A stretch of DNA of 8,721 bases, from assembly GCA_963922565.1 (NCBI GenBank), contig CAWUIQ010000110.1, positions 1 through 8,721 on the forward strand, read 5' to 3'. The translations under genes and the position numbers were made by a program. Under the pieces are notes generated by a model that saw nothing but the letters and a program-made list of their open reading frames with translations, did not search any database and had not been told where the DNA came from. Position 1 is the first letter of the stretch. Each line of letters starts with the position of its first letter. Source of the DNA: JBCBKL01 sp963922565. Lineage in GTDB: Bacteria; Pseudomonadota; Alphaproteobacteria; Rhodobacterales; Rhodobacteraceae. Of this stretch, positions 1 to 6,480 are shown one piece after another.

Positions 1-1344
1 CGCGAGCGGCTGGCGAATTCCGATACCGAGCTGACGGCGATGACCCTCGCGCTCGAAGAACAGCGGCGCAGGGCCGAAGAGACGCTGACGCTGCTGGCGG
101 CCGCCCGTGCTGCCGAGGCCGATCTTGATCAGGCCCTTGCCGCCGCACTCCTGAAGCTCGATCAGAAGGACGCGGTCGAGGTCGCGGCCACCGAACGGGT
201 CGCCGAGCTTGAAACCGAGTTGCGGCTGGCGCTGGCGCAGCTAGAGACCGAGCGGGAAAGGGCCGCTGCCGGTGCCGAACAGCAAGGTACCCTGGAAGAG
301 CGGCTTGCGGATGCGCTGGCCACCGCGAAGTCAGCTGAAGACCAGGTCGCGGCCCAGACCACCGAAATCACTGATCTGAGGGAACAATTGGCAGCCGCCG
401 TGTCGGCCCGTCTGGCCGCCGAGGCGCAGGTTCGCGAGAGCGGCGCAAGCTCCGAAGATATCCGCTCGCAACTCGCCGCGGCCCTCGCTCAGAAACTCGC
501 CGCCGAACAGGCACTCGACGACGCCAATGTCATCGCCAACAACCGCAAGACGTTGCTTTCTGCCGCCCAGCAATCGCTGTCGCAGGAAAAAGAGATCAGT
601 GCCGAGGCGCAGCGCCAGACCGAACTGCTGAACCAGCAGGTTGCGGCACTGCGTGAGCAGCTGGGTCAGTTGCAGGCCCTGCTTGACGATGCGCAGGCCC
701 GCGACGCATCCCGAAATGTCCAGCTTCAGTCGCTGGGGACCGAGCTGAATTCGGCCCTTGCCCGTCTGGCCGCCGAGGAACGGCGTCGCCGCGAACTCGA
801 AGAGGCTGAGCGCGCCCGGCTCGAAGCCGAACGTGATCGCCTTGCCGCAGAGCGCGAAACGCTGGTCGGCCAGTCCAAGGATCTTGAAAAGTTCCGGTCG
901 GAATTCTTTGGGCGCCTGCGCGACGTGCTGGGCCGGCAGGAAGGTGTGCGGATCGTGGGCGACCGTTTTGTCTTTTCCTCCGAGGTGCTGTTCGCATCGG
1001 GCGAGGCCACATTGTCGTTCGACGGTCAGAACGAAATCGCCAAGGTCGCCGCGATCATTCAGGGCATCTCGGATGAAATCCCGCCTGAAATCGATTGGGT
1101 GATCCAGGTCGATGGCCATACCGACAACGTGCCGGTTTCGGGCTTTGGGCGGTTCGCGGATAACTGGGAGCTTAGCCAGGCGCGCGCCCTGTCGGTTGTG
1201 CGCTTCATGTCCGAGGTGCTGGGCATCCCGCCCGCCCGTCTTTCGGCCAACGGGTTCGGTGAATACCAGCCCGTCAATCCGCTCGACACAGCCGAGGCGC
1301 GGGCGCAGAACCGCCGGATCGAGCTGAAATTTACCGGAAAATAG
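1..1344 (+). CDS. Coiled-coil protein with C-terminal OmpA/MotB-type peptidoglycan-binding domain (5' end outside window)
   Basis: The frame is open from base 1, so the true start lies upstream; the methionine at base 40 is internal, with no ribosome binding site. 447 residues are visible. Roughly residues 1-295 are an Ala/Glu/Arg/Leu/Gln-rich heptad-like stretch without Pro or Gly breaks, typical of a long coiled coil. From about residue 300 to the end is an OmpA-family fold: it contains HTDNVP (bases 1117-1134), then NWELSQARA, and ends with NRRIEL (bases 1309-1326). In this family the Asp after HT and the Arg of the NRR motif bind the diaminopimelate of peptidoglycan. MotB-like proteins usually have one N-terminal membrane helix; that part is not in view. 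In related bacteria such proteins are often called 'peptidoglycan-binding protein' and can pair with a MotA/TolQ/ExbB-type channel, but that partner would be off the left edge. Function beyond envelope anchoring is inference. Confidence 0.88.
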   Translation, partial: RERLANSDTELTAMTLALEEQRRRAEETLTLLAAARAAEADLDQALAAALLKLDQKDAVEVAATERVAELETELRLALAQLETERERAAAGAEQQGTLEERLADALATAKSAEDQVAAQTTEITDLREQLAAAVSARLAAEAQVRESGASSEDIRSQLAAALAQKLAAEQALDDANVIANNRKTLLSAAQQSLSQEKEISAEAQRQTELLNQQVAALREQLGQLQALLDDAQARDASRNVQLQSLGTELNSALARLAAEERRRRELEEAERARLEAERDRLAAERETLVGQSKDLEKFRSEFFGRLRDVLGRQEGVRIVGDRFVFSSEVLFASGEATLSFDGQNEIAKVAAIIQGISDEIPPEIDWVIQVDGHTDNVPVSGFGRFADNWELSQARALSVVRFMSEVLGIPPARLSANGFGEYQPVNPLDTAEARAQNRRIELKFTGK

Positions 1345-1347
1345 ACG

Positions 1348-2319
1348 TCACTCGGCGACCTGAAACGCCGTTTTCTGCTGCTCCATGCCTCTGCCGTCGC
1401 GAATAAAGGTGACGGTCCCGATATAGCGCCCGGTGGGCCATGCCGCGGTCGAGCGGCGCAGACCGGCTGCGCGAAAGAACTGCGCCTGTTTGCGGTCCAC
1501 GGGCAGGGTCTGATCCGTCAGAACACCGCCCGGGCCAGAAATCTCGATCCGGATCTCGTCGCCCGGCCTACCACCAAAGGCAAAGCCGAAGACGACGATG
1601 GCGTCTGCGTCGGGCTGCAGGGTCGCTTGCGTTGCCGTGCCCGCGCGTACGTCATCGTATTCCGGAATGCTGGCCGCACTGCCCACATCGATCAGGCCGC
1701 CGGGCCGGTAGGGGGGCGTGGTCTGCCACAGCGTCCGCTTTGCCGCCCCGCCGCAGCTTTGCGCGTCGGAAGGCCGGAAAGGGTCAACTGCCTCGCCGTT
1801 CTTGCGCACGGTCAGATGCACGTGGGGGAACTCTGCCCGGCCCGAGATACCGACGGTGCCCAGGATCGATCCGCGCGCGACCGACTGGCCCGGCTCAACC
1901 CGGAGAGAGCCGCGTTTGAGATGGCAATACTGCGTTTCCCAGCCACCGCCATGATCAATGAGAACACCATTGCCGCAGGCCCGGTTGCCGCCGCGCCCAC
2001 CGTTTTCGGGGCGGTAGACGCGGTCGCGCATGCCGTCGCGGATGTTGGTTACCGTTCCGGGGGCGGCGGCAATGACCGGTACGTCGCGGGCGATGTCGCG
2101 GCGGGTTGGCAGGGCAAAGTCGGTGCCGGAATGACCGTCATAGCTGAGGCCGTTGCAGGTGTAATCCCGCGCGCCGTCGCCCGGGTCACGATCCTTGTAT
2201 TGCTGGATGAAACAGTCGCGCCCCAGGTCGCAATCAATGGGCAGGCTGAGCGCGATATCCTGCGCCGCCACGGCTGGTGCAGCGCAGGAAAGCGCCAGCG
2301 CAAAAAGCGCTGGCCGCAT
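1348..2319 (-). CDS. Secreted M23 family (LytM-type) metallopeptidase
   Basis: A 323-residue protein with a classic Sec signal peptide: MRP, then a hydrophobic Leu/Ala stretch, with likely cleavage after AVAA at residue 19. The M23 zinc site is complete: H63-x3-D67 (HSGTD), H133 (YCHL) and H166-V-H168 (HVHL). In the family the first His, the Asp and the last His bind zinc, so this should be an active endopeptidase acting on peptidoglycan cross-bridges or another periplasmic substrate. The peptidase core spans about residues 60-180. The remaining ~140 residues form a tail I do not recognise, which may be a beta-sandwich. Five cysteines besides the one in the signal peptide (C30, C36, C55, C115, C132) and C189 could form disulfides. 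The ATG sits 3 nt after the clpA stop codon. Only a weak GAG precedes it, inside the end of clpA, so translation is probably coupled. Its stop faces the stop of the left-hand gene with a 3-nt gap. Confidence 0.93.
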   Translation of the reverse strand: MRPALFALALSCAAPAVAAQDIALSLPIDCDLGRDCFIQQYKDRDPGDGARDYTCNGLSYDGHSGTDFALPTRRDIARDVPVIAAAPGTVTNIRDGMRDRVYRPENGGRGGNRACGNGVLIDHGGGWETQYCHLKRGSLRVEPGQSVARGSILGTVGISGRAEFPHVHLTVRKNGEAVDPFRPSDAQSCGGAAKRTLWQTTPPYRPGGLIDVGSAASIPEYDDVRAGTATQATLQPDADAIVVFGFAFGGRPGDEIRIEISGPGGVLTDQTLPVDRKQAQFFRAAGLRRSTAAWPTGRYIGTVTFIRDGRGMEQQKTAFQVAE

Positions 2320-2322
2320 GTG

Positions 2323-4644
2323 TTACTCGGCAGTCAGAAGCGGTGGCTTGTCGCCCGAGATCTGGGGCTTTTCCGGCCCTTCGAGGGTCAACACCAGTTC
2401 GCCGTTCTTGACGCTGACCTTGACGACGCCGCCTTTGGTCAGCTTGCCAAAAAGCAGCTCTTCGGCCAGCGGCTTCTTGATGTGCTCCTGAATGACACGG
2501 CCCAGCGGGCGCGCACCCATCTTGTCATCATACCCCTTATCGCCCAGCCACGCGGCTGCGGCCGGTGTCAGTTCGATGGTCACGTTGCGGTCCATCAACT
2601 GGGCTTCAAGCTGCAGAACGAACTTTTCGACGACCTGCATGATGATGTCCTTCGACAGCGGCGCAAACGAGATCACCGCGTCAAGACGGTTGCGGAATTC
2701 AGGCGTGAACGTCCGCTCAATCGCGGCGGTGTCTTCGCCCTCGCGCCGGTCACGGCCAAAGCCGATGGCGGCCTTTGCCTGTTCCGCCGCACCCGCGTTC
2801 GACGTCATGATCAGGATCACATTGCGGAAATCCACCGTCCGGCCGTTATGGTCGGTCAGTTTGCCGTGGTCCATCACCTGCAGCAGGATGTTGTAGACAT
2901 CCGGGTGTGCCTTTTCGATCTCATCGAGCAGCAGCACGCAATGCGGATGCTGGTCGACGCCATCTGTAAGCATCCCGCCCTGGTCGAACCCAACATAGCC
3001 CGGAGGCGCGCCAATCAGGCGGCTGACCGCGTGTTTCTCCATGTATTCGGACATGTCGAAGCGCAGCATCTCGACACCCAGCGTGTCGGCCAGTTGCTTG
3101 GCGACCTCGGTCTTGCCCACGCCCGTCGGGCCGGCAAAGAGATAGTTGCCGATGGGCTTCTCCGGTTCCCGCAGGCCGGCCCGCGCCAGCTTGATCGCCG
3201 ACGACAGTGCCTCGATAGCCGTATCCTGACCAAAGACCACGCGCTTGAGCGATGCTTCGAGATCTTTGAGCGTTTCGGCGTCGTCTTTCGAGACGTTCTT
3301 TGGCGGAATGCGCGCGATCTTGGCCACGACATTCTCGATTTCCTTCACGCCGATCGTCTTGCGCCGCTTCGCAGCAGCGACCAGATGCTGGGCCGCGCCT
3401 GCTTCGTCGATGACGTCGATGGCGCTGTCCGGCAGCTTGCGATCGTTGATATAACGATGCGCCAGCTCGACCGAGGTCTTGATCGCGTCGGTGGTGTATT
3501 TGACCGCGTGGTGATCCTCGAAATAAGGCTTGAGGCCCTTGAGGATCTTGGTCGCATCCTCGACCGACGGCTCGTTTACATCGATCTTCTGGAACCGGCG
3601 GCTCAGCGCGCGGTCTTTTTCGAAATGCTGGCGGAATTCCTTGTAGGTGGTCGACCCCATTGTGCGCAGCTTGCCACCCTGCAGGGCAGGTTTCAGCAGG
3701 TTCGACGCGTCCATCGCGCCGCCCGATGTGGCACCGGCGCCGATAACCGTGTGAATCTCGTCGATGAAGAGCACCGCATCAGGGTGGTCTTCCAATTCCG
3801 ACACCACGGCTTTCAAACGCTCTTCGAAATCACCCCGATAGCGGGTTCCGGCCAAAAGCGCGCCCATGTCGAGCGAATAGATGGTGGTCTTGGCCAGCAC
3901 CTCGGGTGTTTCACCGGCGACGATCTTTCGCGCCAACCCTTCTGCGATGGCGGTCTTACCCACGCCCGGATCACCCACCAGCAGTGGGTTGTTCTTGCGG
4001 CGGCGGCACAGCACCTGGATACAGCGCTCGACCTCGGCCTCGCGTCCGATCAGCGGATCGATATCGCCATCGCGCGACTTGGCGTTCAAGTCCACGCAGT
4101 ACTTGGCCAGCGCGCTTTCTTTCTTTTCGCCTTCGGTCACGCCTTGCGCTTCCTCTTCGACATCGGGAGCACCGGAAACCGGGCGGCTTTCGCCAAAAGC
4201 CGGATCCTTGGCCACACCATGTGCGATGAAGTTGACAGCATCGTAACGGGTCATCTCCTGCTCTTGCAGGAAATAGGCCGCGTTCGATTCCCGTTCGGCG
4301 AAGATAGCGACCAGGACGTTGGCGCCAGTCACTTCCGTCCGGCCCGAGCTTTGGACGTGAATCGCCGCGCGCTGGATCACCCGCTGGAAGGCAGCGGTCG
4401 GCACCGCTTCGGATCCTTCGATGTCGGTCACGAGGTTCGACAGATCCTCTTCGACGAATTCCTCAAGTGTTGCGCGCAGATCGTCAATATCCACGCTGCA
4501 GGCCTGCATCACACGCTTCGCATCCGGCTCGTCGACCAGCGACAAGAGCAGGTGTTCCAGCGTTGCAAATTCATGACGGCGCTCGTTTGCAAGCGCCAAC
4601 GCATGATGGATGGCTTTTTCCAGTGTCGTCGAGAATGAAGGCAC
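2323..4644 (-). CDS. clpA: ATP-dependent Clp protease ATP-binding subunit ClpA
   Basis: A 773-residue Hsp100 AAA+ unfoldase that threads proteins into ClpP. The GTG start at 4644 gives the N-terminus (M)PSFSTTLEKAIHHAL, and AGAAGGAG lies 8 nt upstream. The N-domain (about 1-145), where adaptors bind, includes ATLEHLLLSL. AAA-1 carries Walker A GDPGVGKT (224-231), Walker B VLFIDE (291-296), a pore-loop segment TRYRG near 267 and an RR finger near 349-350. AAA-2 carries Walker A GPTGVGKT (505-512), Walker B VLLLDE (570-575), the pore loop GYVG (549-552) and the sensor-2 motif GARPLGR (710-716). The IGFG loop at 627-630 is the ClpP docking loop, and the long middle domain of ClpB is absent; together these separate ClpA from ClpB. 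All key residues are present. No clpS lies next to it: upstream is a 186-nt gap and then gloB. Downstream, 3 nt away, is the M23 peptidase gene. Confidence 0.98.
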   Translation of the reverse strand: MPSFSTTLEKAIHHALALANERRHEFATLEHLLLSLVDEPDAKRVMQACSVDIDDLRATLEEFVEEDLSNLVTDIEGSEAVPTAAFQRVIQRAAIHVQSSGRTEVTGANVLVAIFAERESNAAYFLQEQEMTRYDAVNFIAHGVAKDPAFGESRPVSGAPDVEEEAQGVTEGEKKESALAKYCVDLNAKSRDGDIDPLIGREAEVERCIQVLCRRRKNNPLLVGDPGVGKTAIAEGLARKIVAGETPEVLAKTTIYSLDMGALLAGTRYRGDFEERLKAVVSELEDHPDAVLFIDEIHTVIGAGATSGGAMDASNLLKPALQGGKLRTMGSTTYKEFRQHFEKDRALSRRFQKIDVNEPSVEDATKILKGLKPYFEDHHAVKYTTDAIKTSVELAHRYINDRKLPDSAIDVIDEAGAAQHLVAAAKRRKTIGVKEIENVVAKIARIPPKNVSKDDAETLKDLEASLKRVVFGQDTAIEALSSAIKLARAGLREPEKPIGNYLFAGPTGVGKTEVAKQLADTLGVEMLRFDMSEYMEKHAVSRLIGAPPGYVGFDQGGMLTDGVDQHPHCVLLLDEIEKAHPDVYNILLQVMDHGKLTDHNGRTVDFRNVILIMTSNAGAAEQAKAAIGFGRDRREGEDTAAIERTFTPEFRNRLDAVISFAPLSKDIIMQVVEKFVLQLEAQLMDRNVTIELTPAAAAWLGDKGYDDKMGARPLGRVIQEHIKKPLAEELLFGKLTKGGVVKVSVKNGELVLTLEGPEKPQISGDKPPLLTAE

Positions 4645-4652
4645 GACATGTG

Positions 4653-4660
4653 CTCCTTCT
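4653..4660 (-). promoter_or_regulatory. Ribosome binding site of clpA, deciding a GTG start
   Basis: On the minus strand AGAAGGAG ends 8 nt before the GTG at 4644, the normal spacing. An ATG at 4649-4647 lies only 3 nt after the GGAG and is out of frame with ClpA; it would open a 46-codon reading frame ending in TGA at 4511-4509. An in-frame start at 4716 would add 24 Arg/Gly-rich residues unlike any ClpA and would place this ribosome binding site inside the gene, so GTG 4644 is preferred. Confidence 0.85.
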
Positions 4661-4730
4661 GATCTGGGTCGGTCTCTGGGGCCGCTCGTCCTGCCCTCTG
4701 CCAACCGTGGCCTCACAATGTTAAGTTTGG

Positions 4731-4751
4731 TTGAACCGCCGCGGGCTTCAA
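4731..4751. repeat. TTGAA-N11-TTCAA inverted repeat upstream of clpA
   Basis: Plus strand TTGAA (4731-4735) and TTCAA (4747-4751) flank a GC-only centre containing CCGCGG. The perfect arms are five bases each. The site lies about 87-107 nt upstream of the clpA start. Read on the minus strand, the right arm is part of CTTGAA, the -35 hexamer favoured by heat-shock sigma factor RpoH, but no good CCCCAT-like -10 follows at 13-15 nt. It may be an operator or chance. Confidence 0.35.
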
Positions 4752-4764
4752 GGTTTTTCTTATG

Positions 4765-4809
4765 TTACCCGGTCACATTGTCTGTGAGTATAGGGTTAAT
4801 GACCGGTAA
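4765..4809. repeat. Long-spaced inverted repeat between gloB and clpA, with a nested small palindrome
   Basis: Plus strand TTACCCGGTC (4765-4774) is the inverse of GACCGGTAA (4801-4809) apart from one extra C, with 26 nt between the arms. Nested inside is TCACA (4773-4777), TTGTC, TGTGA (4783-4787). The element lies just after the gloB stop and before the clpA promoter region, so it could be a gloB transcript terminator or stabilising structure, or a protein site. It lacks the GC-rich stem directly followed by a T-run that a standard intrinsic terminator has, although minus-strand AAGAAAAACC follows shortly. Confidence 0.4.
4787..4799 (-). promoter_or_regulatory. Candidate -10 box and TTAACCCTAT motif upstream of clpA
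   Basis: Minus strand reads TTAACCCTATACT. TATACT (4792-4787) differs from the sigma-70 -10 consensus by one base, but no convincing -35 hexamer lies 16-18 nt upstream (GCCAGT at 17 nt). The 10-mer TTAACCCTAT occurs again in the atp leader at 7440-7449. It resembles, with a mismatch, the alphaproteobacterial CtrA half-site TTAACCAT. This is a weak prediction; if real, the transcript would have a leader of about 135 nt before clpA. Confidence 0.3.
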
Positions 4810-4830
4810 ACTGGCGCTTTGAACACAGCG

Positions 4831-5598
4831 TCAGAACGCATCTTTCCGCCGACGAATTTCGGCAAAGACATCTGCGTCCGCAGCTTCCCGCATACCGAGA
4901 ATTTCTCTGATGGCAGGGTTGTGGGCGCGCAGAAACGGATTGGTTGCAAGCTCTTCGGCGAGTGTCGAAGGAACGGTGGGTGTCCCGGCCGCGCGTTTCG
5001 CCGCGACATCCCGTATCCGAGAGATAAGGTCGGGATTGTCCGGATCAATAGTTTTGGCGAATTTGCCATTCGACGTCGTGTATTCATGACCCGAGCAAAC
5101 CAGCGTTTCAGGCGGCAGGGCCGCCAGCTTTTGCAGGCTTTCATGCATCTGGGGCATGGTCCCTTCAAAAACGCGCCCACATCCAAGCGCCATGAGGCTG
5201 TCGGCGGTAAAGACAACCTGCGCTTCGGGAAAGTAATAGGCGACATGACCGACCGTATGACCCGACACATCGATCACGGTGCCGTCGACCAGCCCGATGC
5301 GGACAGTCTCGCCCTCGCTCACGGCCTCATCCAGTGGGGGCAGGCGCTTGGCATCCGCAGCGTGGCCGATCACGGTGGCCTTATGCTCGGCCAGCACCGC
5401 GGCCAGCCCGTCCACGTGATCATAATGGTGATGCGTGATAAAGATCTTCGTCAGACGCCAGTTCCGCCGCTCAAGCTCGGCCAGAATCGGCGCGGCCTCG
5501 GGAATATCGAACAGGGCAGTGTCGCCGGTCCGGCTGTCATGGGCCAGATAGGCGTAATTGTCGGAAAGGCAGGGGACAGTCACGATCTCGAGGGGCAT
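4831..5598 (-). CDS. gloB: Hydroxyacylglutathione hydrolase (glyoxalase II)
   Basis: A 255-residue metallo-beta-lactamase-fold enzyme that hydrolyses S-lactoylglutathione to lactate and glutathione, the second step of methylglyoxal detoxification in the cytosol. The binuclear metal site is complete: THHHYDH (H56, H58, D60, H61), H114 in SGHT, D133 in TADS and H171 in GHEY. The GCGRVFEG segment (139-146) and the C-terminal RRRK (249-252) fit the glutathione-binding part of the family. The length equals the usual glyoxalase II length. The ATG at 5598 gives MPLEIVTVPCLSDNYAY, the expected N-terminus, and AAAGG lies 9 nt upstream. An in-frame ATG at 5676 would add 26 residues and overlap the divergent gene's start, so it is not used. 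It is divergent from the methyltransferase-like gene and lies in the same direction as clpA. Confidence 0.97.
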   Translation of the reverse strand: MPLEIVTVPCLSDNYAYLAHDSRTGDTALFDIPEAAPILAELERRNWRLTKIFITHHHYDHVDGLAAVLAEHKATVIGHAADAKRLPPLDEAVSEGETVRIGLVDGTVIDVSGHTVGHVAYYFPEAQVVFTADSLMALGCGRVFEGTMPQMHESLQKLAALPPETLVCSGHEYTTSNGKFAKTIDPDNPDLISRIRDVAAKRAAGTPTVPSTLAEELATNPFLRAHNPAIREILGMREAADADVFAEIRRRKDAF

Positions 5599-5670
5599 GG
5601 TCTTTTGCCTTTCGCTTGATAGGATGCCGCCGATGGTGACGCGCGCGACGTCGAAGAACAAGGGCTGACC
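5599..5670. promoter_or_regulatory. Divergent gap between gloB and the methyltransferase-like gene
   Basis: These 72 nt must hold or overlap the starts of both divergent genes. Visible are the gloB ribosome binding site (AAAGG, minus strand, 5612-5608), CAAGGG (5659-5664) six nt before the plus-strand ATG, and an 8-bp palindrome CGACGTCG (5646-5653). I could not assign a convincing -35/-10 pair on either strand. Confidence 0.45.
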
Positions 5671-6411
5671 ATGCATCTGGACGTGCAGGATCTGCGGAAT
5701 TTCTATTACCGCAGCGCGCTTGGCCGTGCCGCGCAGATGTCGATGCGGGCGCGGATGGCCGAAATCTGGCCCGAGGCGCAGGGCCAGACCATGGTGGGCT
5801 ACGGTTTCGCGACACCCTTGCTGCGGCCTTATCTGGCCGATGCGCGTCGGGTCATTGCCCTGATGCCCGGACCGCAGGGGGTAATGCCCTGGCCATCAAA
5901 CATGCCCAACGTTTCAGTCCTAGCCGAAGAGACGCTGTGGCCGATCGAAACGGGGCATGTCGATAAGCTGGTGATGCTGCACGGGCTCGAAACCTCCGAA
6001 CGGGCCTTCGATCTGCTGGAAGAGGCGTGGCGGGTGCTGGGTCCGGGTGGCAAAGCCCTGTTTATCGTGCCGAACCGGGCCGGGATGTGGTCGCGCCGTG
6101 ATCGGACGCCGTTCGGTTTTGGCCGCCCCTATTCCGTCAGCCAGCTCGAAACCCAGCTGCGCAAACACCAGTTCCTGCCGGAACGGCATCTGGGCGCGCT
6201 CTATCAGATCCCGTCATCGAAACGGATCTGGATGAAGTCTGCGGCCCTCTTTGAAAGTATCGGGCGGCGGATGCCGGGGATCATGGCGGGCGGCGCGTTC
6301 ATGGTCGAAGCGTCCAAGCTGGTTTACCCGCCCAAGGGAACGGTGCAGCGTACACGAGAGCGGGCGAGTATTCTGGCTGGCCTGCCCGAGCCGATTACCA
6401 GCCGCGTTTAA
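5671..6411 (+). CDS. Class I SAM-dependent methyltransferase-like protein
   Basis: A 246-residue soluble protein with no signal peptide. The order of elements matches a Methyltransf_11-type Rossmann fold: a motif I-like loop MVGYGFATP (41-49), a second strand ARRVIALMPG (58-67), VDKLVMLHGLETSE (97-110) in the motif IV position, and AWRVLGPGGKALFIVPNR (119-136), the very typical post-motif 'L.PGG.l.i..P' hairpin. Motif I is degenerate compared with the usual D/E-x-G-x-G, and the acidic residue that normally ends strand 2 to hold the SAM ribose is not evident (ALMPG). A tail of about 110 residues follows. The start has CAAGGG six nt upstream. The substrate cannot be told. It may be co-transcribed with the exported-protein gene 69 nt downstream. 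Fold assignment is fairly safe; enzymatic activity is less so. Confidence 0.82.
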   Translation: MHLDVQDLRNFYYRSALGRAAQMSMRARMAEIWPEAQGQTMVGYGFATPLLRPYLADARRVIALMPGPQGVMPWPSNMPNVSVLAEETLWPIETGHVDKLVMLHGLETSERAFDLLEEAWRVLGPGGKALFIVPNRAGMWSRRDRTPFGFGRPYSVSQLETQLRKHQFLPERHLGALYQIPSSKRIWMKSAALFESIGRRMPGIMAGGAFMVEASKLVYPPKGTVQRTRERASILAGLPEPITSRV

Positions 6412-6480
6412 GACTGCATTAAAGAGGCGTCGTATCAAGGCGCCAAAGAACCGACTGATTTGATCAAAGGGATTTTGTGA

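Noticed and set aside
331..1119. A 262-codon minus-strand frame inside the coiled-coil/OmpA gene
   Set aside because: It is antisense to a coding sequence with a clear OmpA domain; no domain or ribosome binding site supports it.
1627..4638. A 1003-codon open frame on the plus strand antisense to the M23 and clpA genes
   Set aside because: It crosses two well-supported genes on the opposite strand. Its translation is His/Arg/Asp-rich with no recognisable domain. Long antisense frames are common in GC-rich genes with strong third-position bias.
4645..4716. An N-terminal extension of ClpA to an ATG at 4716
   Set aside because: The extra 24 residues are Arg/Gly-rich and unlike ClpA, and a strong ribosome binding site points to GTG 4644.
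4773..4787. TCACA-N5-TGTGA as a CRP/FNR site
   Set aside because: The arms are in the opposite order and spacing to the CRP consensus TGTGA-N6-TCACA, so it is only a small palindrome.
4819..5619. A 266-codon plus-strand frame over gloB
   Set aside because: It is the antisense shadow of gloB, whose metal-binding residues are all intact.
5599..5676. An N-terminal extension of GloB to an ATG at 5676
   Set aside because: It would overlap the divergent gene's start and exceed the family length; MPLEIVTVPC at 5598 matches the expected N-terminus.
6412..6480. A terminator between the methyltransferase-like gene and the exported-protein gene (GGCG...CGCC near 6426-6444)
   Set aside because: The stem is only four base pairs and no T-run follows.
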